Source of the DNA: Gemmatimonadota bacterium
Lineage (GTDB): Bacteria > Gemmatimonadota > Gemmatimonadetes > Gemmatimonadales > Gemmatimonadaceae
Reading direction: 5' to 3'
DNA: 64,000 bases
Assembly: GCA_016714015.1 (NCBI GenBank)
Contig: JADJNZ010000001.1
Coordinates: 682,001-746,000 of the forward strand
Position numbers and translations under genes: made by a program. The first letter of the stretch is position 1, and every line of letters begins with the position of its first letter. The notes beneath the pieces are model-generated. The model did no database searches. It had not been told where the DNA came from and saw only the letters and a list, made by a program, of their open reading frames with translations. Below, one piece after another: positions 43,086 to 54,833 of this stretch.

Positions 43086-43638
43086 CCCGTATCACCTCGG
43101 TGAGGCGCGCTCGCAGTACGTCGCACGCCCGTTTCACTCGCATTCGGAGCGCACTGAGGCCCACGCCCGTCACCGCGGCGATGTCCTCGTACGCCATGTC
43201 CTCCACATGTCGGAGCAGGAACGCCTCCCGCTGCTCCACCGGCAGGGTCGCGAGGACCCGGTAGATCTCCTCCGTCCAGTCTCGGTCGTCGCCCTCGCGG
43301 ACTGGACCGCCCCGCTCCGGCACTTCCCCGTACTGGATCACCGTCGCATGCCGTCGCCGCTTCTCCATCAGGCTCCGGCACCGATTCGCCAGGATGCGGA
43401 ACAGCCAGGGCTCGAACCGGGCATCGTCCCGGAACCGGCCGAGGTTGTGCCACACCCGCACGAACGCGTCCTGCACCGCCTCCTCGGCGTCCTCGCGATT
43501 GCCCACCATGTGCAGGGCGAACCGCAGGGAACGCTGGTACATCACGTCCACGAGCTGGGCGAAGGCCTGACGGTCCCCTGCCTTGGCGCGCAGCGGGAGC
43601 GTCGGGTCAATGGAAGTGCCGGGGCGTTGATCTGACAT
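43078..43638 (-). CDS. ECF-type RNA polymerase sigma factor
   Basis: A 186-residue sigma-70 factor with only regions 2 and 4. Region 2 includes LVDVMYQRSLRFALHMVGNR and AEEAVQDAFVRVWHNLGRF, with EPWLFRILANRCRS for -10 recognition. Region 4 includes LPVEQREAFLLRHVEDMAYE and VTGVGLSALRMRVKRA, the -35 helix-turn-helix. The ATG at 43638 starts the conserved part (MSDQRPGTS). An in-frame ATG at 43713 would add 25 residues; no clear Shine-Dalgarno sequence decides between them. The gene heads a six-gene minus-strand cluster ending with the EVE gene. Confidence 0.92.
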   Translation of the reverse strand: MSDQRPGTSIDPTLPLRAKAGDRQAFAQLVDVMYQRSLRFALHMVGNREDAEEAVQDAFVRVWHNLGRFRDDARFEPWLFRILANRCRSLMEKRRRHATVIQYGEVPERGGPVREGDDRDWTEEIYRVLATLPVEQREAFLLRHVEDMAYEDIAAVTGVGLSALRMRVKRACDVLRARLTEVIRDE

Positions 43639-43774
43639 GAGCGAGGTGCGGGGAAGTTGCCCCGCCGACTGCGCTCCGCGCCACGGCGAATCTCCGGGGA
43701 GAGCCCCGTCCATCGCGTTGACCGTCACATCATCTAGTACCCGCTGAGGGGGTGGGGTGTCACATTTCAGGACA

Positions 43775-45352
43775 ATGAGCCACCCCCCTGTGCCCCCCTC
43801 GCCTCGCCGCCCCGTCGAGTCGCGCGACCCCACCACCGGCGAGGTCTGGAAGCGCTGGGACTCGGTCGACGCGGCGGGCGTCGCCGCCGCCGTCGCCAAG
43901 GCGCGCGCGGCCCAGCCCGGATGGGCCGCCCAGTCGCCAGCCGAGCGCGTGCAGGTGATCGACCGCTTCCGTGCGGTCCTCCTCCGGCGCAGCGAGGAGG
44001 TCTCGCGCATCATCACGCGCGAATCGGGGAAGCCCCTCGTCGATGCCACCGGCGCCGACGTCACCGTCGCCCTCGACTTCGCCGCCTGGGTCGCGAACGA
44101 GGTGCCGCGATTCCTCCGCGCGCGACCGCGCGGCGTCGCCGGCATGACGATGTGGCGCAAGCGCGTCCGCATCGAGCGCAAGCCGCTGGGCGTCGTCGGC
44201 ATCATCGCGCCGTGGAACTACCCGTTCTTCCTCCCGACCTCGTGCGCACTCCCGATGATCGCCTGCGGCAACGCGGTGCTCGTGAAGCCGAGCGAGTTCA
44301 CGCCCGCGTCGGGCGCGATCCTCGAGGACCTGCTCCGCGAGGCCGGGCTCCCCGAGGGCGTGCTGCAGGTGATCCAGGGGGACGGCGTCACCGGGGCCGC
44401 CCTCACGCGCGGTGGCGTGGACAAGATGATGTTCACCGGCGGTGCCGCCGCGGGACGCGCGGTCGCGGTCGCCTGCGCCGAGCAGCTCATCCCCTGCTCG
44501 CTCGAGCTCGGCGGGAGCGATGCGGCGATCGTGCTGAGCGATGCCGACCTCCGCTACACGGCCGATGGGCTCGCCTGGACGCGCTTCTCGAACGCGGGGC
44601 AGACCTGCGTCGCGCCCAAGCGCATCTATGTGGAGGCGCCGGTCTACGACCGGTTCGTCGTGGAGATGGCAGCCGCGGTGCAGGCGCTCAAGGTCGGGCC
44701 GGGCGCCGATCCGCTGAACGAGGTGGGTCCGCTCATCCGGCCGCAGGCGGTGGCGACGATCCGGGCGCAGTGCGAGGACGCCGTGGCGAAGGGCGCGCGC
44801 ATCGCCGCGCAGGCGAGCGCGCCGACCGCAGGCGAGTTCTTCCCGCCGACGATGCTCGTCGACGTGAACGACTCGATGCGCGTGCTGACCGAGGAGACGT
44901 TCGGTCCGCTGCTGCCGGTGATAAAGGTGCGCGATGCCGACGAGGCGATCGCGCGCGCGAACGCCTCCTCGTACGGGCTCTCGGGGAGCGTATGGACGAC
45001 CGACCGGGCGCGCGGTCTGGCGGTGGCGAAGCGCTTGGAGACCGGGACGGTTCTGCTCAATGACGCGCTCGCGGTGGTGGGCATGGCCGACGTTCCGTAT
45101 GGCGGCGTGAAGTCGAGTGGCGTGGGGCGGATGCACGGGCGCGAGGGGCTGGAGGACTGCGTGAAGTCGACGCCGATCGTCGACGACCTGTTCCCCACCT
45201 GGCACCAGCCGTGGTGGTTCGGCTACGGCCCCGCGCATCTTGAGCGGGTGCGCGCATACCAGCGCTTCGCGCACGGCGGGAGCATCGGTGAGCGCCTGAG
45301 CGGGCTCGCTGGCACGCTCGCCCTCGTCTTCGCGAAGAAGGGGCGCCGCTGA
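43775..45352 (+). CDS. Aldehyde dehydrogenase family protein
   Basis: A 525-residue NAD(P)-dependent aldehyde dehydrogenase. The active-site Cys is in FSNAGQTCVAPKRIY and the general-base Glu in LELGGSDAAIVL. The cofactor-binding segment GIIAPWNYPFFLP and the Lys in VLVKPSEFTPASG are intact. The last 60 residues include HQPWWFGYGPAHLERVRAYQ. The aldehyde substrate is not identifiable; the sequence is closest in layout to the succinate-semialdehyde/betaine-aldehyde group. ATG 43775 is preferred to GTG 43757 because AGGA lies just upstream. It overlaps the YggT gene by one base. Confidence 0.9.
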   Translation: MSHPPVPPSPRRPVESRDPTTGEVWKRWDSVDAAGVAAAVAKARAAQPGWAAQSPAERVQVIDRFRAVLLRRSEEVSRIITRESGKPLVDATGADVTVALDFAAWVANEVPRFLRARPRGVAGMTMWRKRVRIERKPLGVVGIIAPWNYPFFLPTSCALPMIACGNAVLVKPSEFTPASGAILEDLLREAGLPEGVLQVIQGDGVTGAALTRGGVDKMMFTGGAAAGRAVAVACAEQLIPCSLELGGSDAAIVLSDADLRYTADGLAWTRFSNAGQTCVAPKRIYVEAPVYDRFVVEMAAAVQALKVGPGADPLNEVGPLIRPQAVATIRAQCEDAVAKGARIAAQASAPTAGEFFPPTMLVDVNDSMRVLTEETFGPLLPVIKVRDADEAIARANASSYGLSGSVWTTDRARGLAVAKRLETGTVLLNDALAVVGMADVPYGGVKSSGVGRMHGREGLEDCVKSTPIVDDLFPTWHQPWWFGYGPAHLERVRAYQRFAHGGSIGERLSGLAGTLALVFAKKGRR

Positions 45353-45939
45353 TGCGCGCGCTCATCGCGCTGCTCGACATCCTGCTCGACGTCGTGCGTT
45401 CGGGCTCGGCGGCGCTCCTCGCGATCGGCGCCGTGCTCGCCGCCCTCGCGTGGGCCGTCCGCGCGCGGAAGGTGAACCCCTTCGGTGGCCTGGCCCGGTT
45501 CACGCGCCGCGCCGTCGAGCCGATCCTGACGCCGGTCGACCGGCGTCTCGCGCGCCACGGGATCATCGGGGCGAACGTGCCGTGGTGGGCCCTGCTGCTG
45601 CTGCTCATGGCCTGCGCCACGCTCATCTTCCTGGTCGGCTTCGTCCGTGACGCGCTCCTCACGACCTACCTCGCGGCGAACGCCGGTCCTCGCGGGATGC
45701 TCGTGCTGGTGGTGCGTGCCAGCTTCGGCGTGCTGCAGATCGCGCTCCTCGTCCGCATCGTGACGTCATGGATCGGCGGCGCCTACTCGGCGGCAGGGCG
45801 ACTCGCCTTCCGGCTCACCGAATGGTTCCTCGGGCCGCTGCGGCGCGCGCTCCCGACGACCAGCGGCATCGACTTCTCGCCGATGCTCGCCTGGTTCCTC
45901 CTCTCGATCGTGCAGAGCGCGTTTCTGAGCATCCTGTGA
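45352..45939 (+). CDS. YggT-family membrane protein
   Basis: A 195-residue inner-membrane protein with four to five helices. The C-terminal half carries the YggT signature WFLGPLRRALPTTSGIDFSP followed by LAWFLLSIVQSAFLS. YggT proteins are linked to osmotic tolerance and cell-envelope function in various bacteria, with no defined activity. The N-terminal helix is an addition before the typical domain. It overlaps the aldehyde dehydrogenase stop by one base and the next gene by 4 nt (GTGA), so these form an operon. Confidence 0.83.
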   Translation: MRALIALLDILLDVVRSGSAALLAIGAVLAALAWAVRARKVNPFGGLARFTRRAVEPILTPVDRRLARHGIIGANVPWWALLLLLMACATLIFLVGFVRDALLTTYLAANAGPRGMLVLVVRASFGVLQIALLVRIVTSWIGGAYSAAGRLAFRLTEWFLGPLRRALPTTSGIDFSPMLAWFLLSIVQSAFLSIL

Positions 45940-46238
45940 GCCACTTCCCCGTCACCGAACGCGATGGGGCTGTGCGCTTCGCGGTCCGCGTGCAACCGCG
46001 CTCGAGCAGAACCGGCGTCGAGGGGGTGCATGGGGACGCACTCAAGGTGCGCGTGAACGCCCCGCCGGTGGACGGGGCGGCGAACGAGGCGGTGGTGGAG
46101 GTGTTGGCCGAGGCGCTCGGCGTGCCGCGGCGCCTGATCCGGATCGTGACGGGTGAGTCGTCGCGGTCGAAGGTGGTGGAGATCGCAGGAGTCGGGGCCG
46201 CTGCGATCCGGGACCTTGCCATCCGTTCATCCGGATGA
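45936..46238 (+). CDS. DUF167/YggU-family protein
   Basis: A 100-residue small cytosolic protein matching the whole DUF167 domain, with VRVQPRSSRTGVEGVHGDAL, VRVNAPPVDGAANEAVVEVLA and VTGESSRSKVVEIAG. yggT and this family are often neighbours, as here. Function is unknown; a nucleic-acid-binding fold has been suggested for the family. The GTG start at 45936 overlaps the yggT-like stop; the longer upstream frame is a shadow. Confidence 0.88.
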   Translation: MSHFPVTERDGAVRFAVRVQPRSSRTGVEGVHGDALKVRVNAPPVDGAANEAVVEVLAEALGVPRRLIRIVTGESSRSKVVEIAGVGAAAIRDLAIRSSG

Positions 46239-46244
46239 TAGGTT
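46216..46244 (+). promoter_or_regulatory. Candidate promoter of the metF-metH operon
   Basis: TTGCCA (46216-46221), a 17-bp spacer and TAGGTT (46239-46244), partly inside the end of the DUF167 gene. A start near 46251 would place the aptamer at the very 5' end of the mRNA. Confidence 0.5.
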
Positions 46245-46259
46245 AAAGCCTACAACCGA

Positions 46260-46314
46260 TCCGTGGCGATTTCGAGGCAAATTGCGGCCACGTTAAACAA
46301 CCAGCTAAAGCGCC
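46260..46314 (+). ncRNA. SAM-II riboswitch aptamer upstream of metF-metH
   Basis: The segment matches the SAM-II consensus in order: P1 stem GTGGC (46263-46267) paired with GCCAC (46287-46291), conserved GATTT right after the first arm, TTGC before the second, then GTTAAACAA and AGCTAAAG. GGC (46276-46278) and GCC (46312-46314) can form the pseudoknot. Binding of S-adenosylmethionine would reduce expression of the methionine genes downstream. SAM-II is established mainly in Proteobacteria and Bacteroidota. The assignment rests on motif and pairing, not on a covariance search. Confidence 0.82.
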
Positions 46315-46352
46315 AGCCCGGTGCGCCTCGACGCCCCCGGGCTTTGTCTTTT
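46315..46352 (+). terminator. Attenuator terminator of the SAM-II riboswitch
   Basis: AGCCCGG (46315-46321) pairs with CCGGGCT (46337-46343), with an inner GCG/CGC pair and loop, followed by TTGTCTTTT (46344-46352). This is a true T-tract, rare in this genome, so transcriptional attenuation is the likely output. The metF Shine-Dalgarno AGGAG lies just after it at 46355-46359. Confidence 0.8.
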
Positions 46353-46364
46353 CCAGGAGCTGCC

Positions 46365-47260
46365 GTGAGCTCACTCGTCCTGCCGGTCCCGTTCCAGGTC
46401 TCCTTCGAGTTCTTCCCGCCCAAGACGGCGGAGATGGAGGAGACGTTGTGGAAGTCGATCACGCGCCTCGCCCCGCTGCAGCCGCGCTTCGTCTCCGTCA
46501 CGTACGGGGCCGGCGGTTCGACGCGCGAGCGGACGCACCACACGGTGCACCGGATCAGGGAAGAGACGTCACTGGTGCCGGCGGCGCACCTGACCTGCGT
46601 GGCCGCGACGCGCGCGGAGATCGATGCGGTCGCCGACGACTACTGGAGCGTGGGCGTGCGGCACATCGTGGCCCTGCGCGGCGACCTGCTCGAGGGGCGC
46701 ACGCATCCGGCGCCGGACGGGTACCGCTACGCATCGGAGCTGATCGCGGGGCTCCGGAAGCGCCACGACTTCGAGATCTCGGTCGCCGCGTATCCCGAGG
46801 TGCATCCCGATGCCACCTCGCCCGATGCCGACCTCGACAACCTCAAGCGGAAGATCGACGCCGGCGCGACGCGCGCGATCACGCAGTTCTTCTTCGACAA
46901 CTGGACCTACCTGCGATTCCTCGACCGCGCACGGAAGGCGGGGATCACCGTGCCGATCGTCCCGGGGATCATGCCCGTGACGAACTTCACCCAGATGGCG
47001 AAGTTCGCGAAGCAGACCGGCGCAAGCATCCCGCGCGAGTTCGCGCGGATGTTCGACGGGCTCGAGAACGATCCCGAGACCCGCAAGCTCGTCGCCGCGA
47101 CGGTCGCGGCCGAGCAGTGCCAGCAGCTTGAGCGCGCCGGCGTGACCGAGTTCCACTTCTACACGCTCAACCGGGCGGACCTGACGTACGCCCTGTGTCA
47201 TGTGCTCGGCCTCCGGCCGAGCACGAGGGCAGCGGGCGGAAACCAGCTGGGAGAACGCAC

Positions 47261-47264
<4 letters not shown>
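46365..47264 (+). CDS. metF: Methylenetetrahydrofolate reductase
   Basis: Reduces 5,10-methylene-THF to 5-methyl-THF, the methyl donor for MetH. The 299-residue flavoprotein matches the MetF barrel throughout, with VSFEFFPPKTAEMEETLW at residues 12-29, VTYGAGGSTRERT, HIVALRGD and FFFDNWTYLRFLDRARKAG. The GTG at 46365 is chosen because AGGAG lies 5 nt upstream and because the longer frame begins inside the riboswitch aptamer (GTG at 46263). Its stop overlaps the metH ATG (ATGA). Confidence 0.95.
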
Positions 47265-50974
<3,710 letters not shown>

Positions 50975-51044
50975 GCCGCGCAACGAGGGAGCGGTGCGCG
51001 CCTGCCTCGGCTGTCGCACCGGATGGGACAAGCTGCACCGAAAT

Positions 51045-51088
51045 GGGACGACGTGACCGCTCGAGTGTGAGCCAGGTCACGTTGTCCC
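51045..51088. other. Long inverted repeat between metH and the REC-EAL gene
   Basis: GGGACGACGTGACC (51045-51058) pairs with GGTCACGTTGTCCC (51075-51088) with one mismatch, and the inner GCTC/GAGC adds four pairs. A T-run of three follows. It could terminate metH, and it also lies upstream of the REC-EAL promoter region, so it could hold a regulator. A partial direct repeat (TGGGACAAGCTGCACCG) precedes it at about 51023. Confidence 0.6.
51066..51081. promoter_or_regulatory. CRP/FNR-like half-site pair
   Basis: TGTGA-N6-TCACG, one base from the CRP consensus, formed from the loop side of the long inverted repeat. TATGTT at 51111-51116 is a plausible -10 for the REC-EAL gene, putting the site roughly 50 bp upstream of transcription start. 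No CRP-family gene is in the window, so this is a candidate only. Confidence 0.35.
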
Positions 51089-51148
51089 TTTCGCATTCGG
51101 CCGCTGGACCTATGTTGGGAGGACGAGGCTGTCGCACCCCCACTGCCG

Positions 51149-52309
51149 ATGAAGCCACTCGACTCCCGCCGCATCCTGCTCGTGGACGACGACCCCGCGG
51201 TCCTCCGCGCGTCGACGCTCGTGCTCGAGCGCGCCGGATTCTCGGTGCATGCCGTCGCGAGCGGAGCCGCCGCGTTGCGCGCGCTCGACGACGACCGCTA
51301 CAGCGTCATCGTGAGTGACATCATGATGGACGGGATGACCGGCATCGACCTGCTCCGCATGGTGAAGGAGCGCGAGGACGACATCCCGGTGATCCTCATC
51401 ACCGGCGGCCCCACACTGGCCACCGCCATCGACGCGATGAACCATGGCGCGCATCGCTACCTGCTGAAGCCGGTCGACCTGGACGAGTTCGTCGAGACGG
51501 TGAACCGCGCATCGCTGCTCTCGGAACTCGCGCGACTCAAGCGCGAGGCGTTCGCGCTGCAGCAGGGAAACATCCCGGTCCACGACCATGATCAGCTGAA
51601 CGCCGCCTTCACCCGCGCGCTCGAGCTGCTGCACATCGTCTATCATCCGATCGTGTCGCTCCGCGAGCGGCGCACGCTCGGCTTCGAGGCGCTCGTGCGC
51701 TCGGGCGAGGGGTCGATGCGCAATCCGTCGACGCTACTCGACGCGGCGAGCCTGCTCGGGCGGCAGACGGAGCTCTCGCGGGCGATCTACGCGCTGATCG
51801 CGCGCGACGCGGCGTCGATCCGCGACGGCCTGCTCATCTTCGTCAACGTGCACCCGCACGACCTCCTCGACCCGTCGCTGCATGGACAGGGCTCGCCGCT
51901 CGCGGCGTTCGCCGACCGGATCGTGCTCGAGGTGACCGAGCGAGCGTCGCTCGATCACTTGGGCGACATCGCCCCGTTCGTCGCCGGGCTCCGCGGCCTC
52001 GGGTACCGTCTCGCCGTCGACGACCTCGGCACGGGGTACGCGGGACTCGCGAGCTTCACGCATCTCTCGCCCGACTTCGTGAAGCTCGACCGGTCGCTCG
52101 TCGCGGGGATCCACCGGCACGAGACGAAGCGCCGCGTGGTCGGCGCGATGTACACGCTGTGCGCCGACCTCGGGATGCAGGTGATCTCGGAGGGCGTGGA
52201 GACGATCGAGGAGCGGGACGCGCTCGTCGCGCTCGGCGCGGACCTGTTGCAGGGCTATCTCTTCGCCAGGCCGTCGGAAGAGGTCTCGGAGCCGATCCTC
52301 GTCACCTGA
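51149..52309 (+). CDS. Response regulator with EAL c-di-GMP phosphodiesterase domain
   Basis: A 386-residue protein with two domains. The receiver domain (residues 5-125) has the phosphoacceptor D57 in SDIMMDGMTG, the DDD acidic triad near residue 13, and the Lys in LKPVDLDEF. The EAL domain (about 150-380) has E180-A-L, the DDLGTGYAGL metal-binding segment and the SEGVETIEE motif, so it should hydrolyse cyclic di-GMP to pGpG. No GGDEF domain is attached and no histidine kinase is adjacent, so it is an orphan regulator. The ATG at 51149 follows a predicted -10. Confidence 0.93.
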   Translation: MKPLDSRRILLVDDDPAVLRASTLVLERAGFSVHAVASGAAALRALDDDRYSVIVSDIMMDGMTGIDLLRMVKEREDDIPVILITGGPTLATAIDAMNHGAHRYLLKPVDLDEFVETVNRASLLSELARLKREAFALQQGNIPVHDHDQLNAAFTRALELLHIVYHPIVSLRERRTLGFEALVRSGEGSMRNPSTLLDAASLLGRQTELSRAIYALIARDAASIRDGLLIFVNVHPHDLLDPSLHGQGSPLAAFADRIVLEVTERASLDHLGDIAPFVAGLRGLGYRLAVDDLGTGYAGLASFTHLSPDFVKLDRSLVAGIHRHETKRRVVGAMYTLCADLGMQVISEGVETIEERDALVALGADLLQGYLFARPSEEVSEPILVT

Positions 52310-52319
52310 TCCTCGCGCG

Positions 52320-53546
52320 TCAGGGAACTCGCACGCGCGCCGGTCGCAGCCGGAGCATCGGCCAAGGATCGGTCACCCGCTCGGCGAGGAGCGTGTCGGC
52401 GAGTGGCGTGAGGAGCCCCGCGCCCGGCGCCTGCGAGAGGATGCGCCCAGTCGCCGCGTCGAGGAGGTAGGCGCGCGTCTCGACCACGTCGGGCGTGATG
52501 AGCGCACCCGGCGCGCGACTGCGGCCCCGCGTGCTCTCGAGGTCCTGCCGCGCGACCTGGACGAGCACGCGCGTGCTCCCGAGCGGCATTACGGTCGCGA
52601 TGTAGTCGATCGCCCACGCGACGTACGCGCCGCCGCCCGGTTGTGCTCCGAATATCCCCACCTTGAAGCTCGGCAGCGTCGTCTCCCAGCGCTGACGGCC
52701 GTCGAGGTCGTAGGCGCGCAACAGGCCCTGGTCGCCTCGAATGGCGTAGAGCGTCGCACGGGGTCCGTCGCACAGGAGGGTCGGCCCCGACTGTCGCGAC
52801 AACTTGATGGCCGCGTCATTCGGATTCCCGTAGATGAACGCCGAGAAGGCTGTGCCGAACGCGCGAATCTCGCGCCGCGCCGTGTCGAGTTCACGGATGA
52901 CGGCCGAATCACCGCCGATCGAGACGAAGAGCCGGCCGTTCATCGTGCAGAGGGAGGAGTATCTCTCCCCGGTGCCGAAGGTGCGACGGTACCGCACGGT
53001 CGCCCCTCGCGCACTCAGCTCGGTGATCCCCTGGAAGGACTGCAGTGCGAAGAGCGTCGAGTCGCCATCGTGCACCAGCCCTATCGGGTTCACGAACTCG
53101 CCCGGTCCGCGCCCGCGCCGACCGAACGTACCGAGATGGCGACCACCCTGGTCGAAGATGCGGATCTCGTTGGTCGCGTTGTCCGAGACGTACAGGGTCC
53201 CGTCGCCACCCATCGCCATGCCGCCGATGGAACCGAACATGTACGGTCCGGCCTCGTCCTCGCGCCCGATCTCGGCGCGGACGGCCCCGATCGCGAGCAC
53301 CTGCGCCATCGGTGCCCGCGGGAGTTCGAGCGGTGGGGTCTCTGGTCGTTCCGGCTGGCGACGCGACCCGCCCGGGCGCTCCTGTGCGGACACTGGCGAG
53401 CTCCCGAAGGTCAGCGTGACGACGCACGCCGCGACGATGGCGGCGATCCTCGGTGAAGTTCGCGCGTCCGCATGGCGGCTCAGGGGTGGGGGTCGTGGTG
53501 CCTCACACGTTCGGTCCCTCCCCGACTCCGGACGGTTGCCCTCCAA
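52320..53546 (-). CDS. Secreted six-bladed beta-propeller protein
   Basis: A 408-residue exported protein. Residues 1-55 hold a long N-region and a hydrophobic segment ending near VSA-Q. The remainder contains NHL-like repeats: PYMFGSIGGMAMGGDGTLYV, NEIRIFDQGGRHLGTFGRRG and PIGLVHDGDSTLFAL are three successive blades. Such 6-bladed propellers bind ligands or partners but have no catalytic motif. The ATG at 53546 is the only start in a long frame; the N-region of about 30 residues before the hydrophobic core is longer than usual, so the true start may be later, but no ATG is available. It diverges from the acyl-CoA dehydrogenase gene. Confidence 0.75.
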   Translation of the reverse strand: MEGNRPESGRDRTCEAPRPPPLSRHADARTSPRIAAIVAACVVTLTFGSSPVSAQERPGGSRRQPERPETPPLELPRAPMAQVLAIGAVRAEIGREDEAGPYMFGSIGGMAMGGDGTLYVSDNATNEIRIFDQGGRHLGTFGRRGRGPGEFVNPIGLVHDGDSTLFALQSFQGITELSARGATVRYRRTFGTGERYSSLCTMNGRLFVSIGGDSAVIRELDTARREIRAFGTAFSAFIYGNPNDAAIKLSRQSGPTLLCDGPRATLYAIRGDQGLLRAYDLDGRQRWETTLPSFKVGIFGAQPGGGAYVAWAIDYIATVMPLGSTRVLVQVARQDLESTRGRSRAPGALITPDVVETRAYLLDAATGRILSQAPGAGLLTPLADTLLAERVTDPWPMLRLRPARVRVP

Positions 53547-53602
53547 GTGTAGATTCCGATACTACGGGAAGCCCAGCGACCCGCCCCCCAGTCCACGCCC
53601 CG

Positions 53603-54769
53603 ATGTCGACAGATCCCGGCACCGCCCGCCCCGCGCTCACCATCCTCTCCGAGGACGAACTCGCCTTCCGCGACGCCGTCGCCGAGTTCGCGAAGGGGGA
53701 AGTGGCCCCGCGCGTCCAACAGATGGAACGTGACGCCAAGCTCGACCCCGCCCTCATCAAGGCCTACTTCGAGATGGGCCTCATGGGCATCCAGGCCCCC
53801 GAGGCGCACGGCGGCGCCGGTGGCTCGGTCATGATGGTCACGCTCGCCGTCGAGGAGATCTCGAAGGTCGACGCCGCCTCGGCGATCATGGTCGACGTGC
53901 AAAACACGCTCGTGGCCAATCCGCTCCTCTCGGCCGCGACTCCGGAGCAGATCGCGCGCTGGATGCCGCGGCTCTGCGCCGACACGGTCGGCGCCTACGC
54001 GCTTTCCGAGGCATCCAGCGGCTCGGACGCCTTCGCGCTTCAGACCCGCGCGGCGAAGGCGGACGGCGGCTGGAAGCTCACCGGCCGCAAGCTCTGGATC
54101 ACGAACGGCGCCGAGGCCGGGCTCTACGTGGTCTTCGCCACGGTCGACCCATCGAAGGGCTACAAGGGGATCACGGCCTTCGTCGTCGAGCGCACCGCGC
54201 CGGGATTCAGCGTGGGCAAGAAGGAGGACAAGCTTGGCATCCGTGCGTCGAGCACCACCGAGCTGATCCTCGAGGACGTCTTCGTCCCCGATGCGGACGT
54301 GCTCGGGACCGTCGGCCAGGGCTACAAGCTCGCGATCGCCGCGCTGAACGAGGGGCGCATCGGCATCGGCGCGCAGATGATCGGCATCGCGCAGGGTGCG
54401 CTCACCGCGGCCGTCGCCTACCTCAAGGAGCGGCAGCAGTTCGGCAAGCCGCTCAGCGAGTTCCAGGGGATCCAGTTCCAGGTGGCGCAGGCCGCGACGG
54501 AACTCGAGGCGGCGCGGCTGATGGTCTACAACGCGGCGCGGCTCAAGGACGCGGGCGAGGACATCGCACAGGCGGGGGCGATGGCGAAGCTCCTCTCGTC
54601 GCAGGTGTGCGAGCGGGTGACGTCCCTCTGCGTCGAGCTCTTCGGCGGGTACGGCTACACGAAGGACTACCCGGTGGAGAAGTTCTATCGCGACGCGAAG
54701 ATCGGGACGATCTACGAGGGGACCTCGAACATGCAGCTGTCGACGATCGCGAAGTCCTTGCTGCGATGA
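53603..54769 (+). CDS. Acyl-CoA dehydrogenase
   Basis: A 388-residue FAD enzyme of short/medium-chain acyl-CoA dehydrogenase type, first step of beta-oxidation. The FAD/substrate segment AYALSEASSGSDAFALQT and the WITNGAEAGLYVVFA strand are typical. The C-terminal signature FGGYGYTKDYPVEKFYRDAK is followed by IYEGTSNMQLSTIAKSLL, which contains the region of the catalytic base Glu (YEG). Length and order fit the family. Chain length preference is not clear. The ATG at 53603 begins MSTDPG; the upstream frame to 53453 overlaps the divergent gene. A long hairpin follows the stop. Confidence 0.92.
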   Translation: MSTDPGTARPALTILSEDELAFRDAVAEFAKGEVAPRVQQMERDAKLDPALIKAYFEMGLMGIQAPEAHGGAGGSVMMVTLAVEEISKVDAASAIMVDVQNTLVANPLLSAATPEQIARWMPRLCADTVGAYALSEASSGSDAFALQTRAAKADGGWKLTGRKLWITNGAEAGLYVVFATVDPSKGYKGITAFVVERTAPGFSVGKKEDKLGIRASSTTELILEDVFVPDADVLGTVGQGYKLAIAALNEGRIGIGAQMIGIAQGALTAAVAYLKERQQFGKPLSEFQGIQFQVAQAATELEAARLMVYNAARLKDAGEDIAQAGAMAKLLSSQVCERVTSLCVELFGGYGYTKDYPVEKFYRDAKIGTIYEGTSNMQLSTIAKSLLR

Positions 54770-54774
54770 AGGGT

Positions 54775-54832
54775 GAAGGGTGGGAGGCGGACGGCGAGGC
54801 CGTTCGGCCTCGCCGTCCGCCTCCCACCCTTC
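54775..54832. terminator. Bidirectional terminator with a 27-bp perfect stem
   Basis: Left arm 54775-54801, loop GTTC, right arm 54806-54832, all 27 pairs matched. It lies between the acyl-CoA dehydrogenase (stop 54769) and the convergent symporter gene (stop 54834), so serves both. Few terminators in this window are this long. Confidence 0.85.
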
Positions 54833-54833
54833 G

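Noticed and set aside
46240..46360. SAM-I, SAH or cobalamin riboswitch upstream of metF
   Set aside because: The conserved blocks of those families (for example the SAM-I GA-rich core or the cobalamin GCCACTG box) are absent, whereas the SAM-II order is present.
46263..46364. Longer metF start at GTG 46263
   Set aside because: The added residues are the translated SAM-II aptamer and terminator; AGGAG precedes the GTG at 46365.
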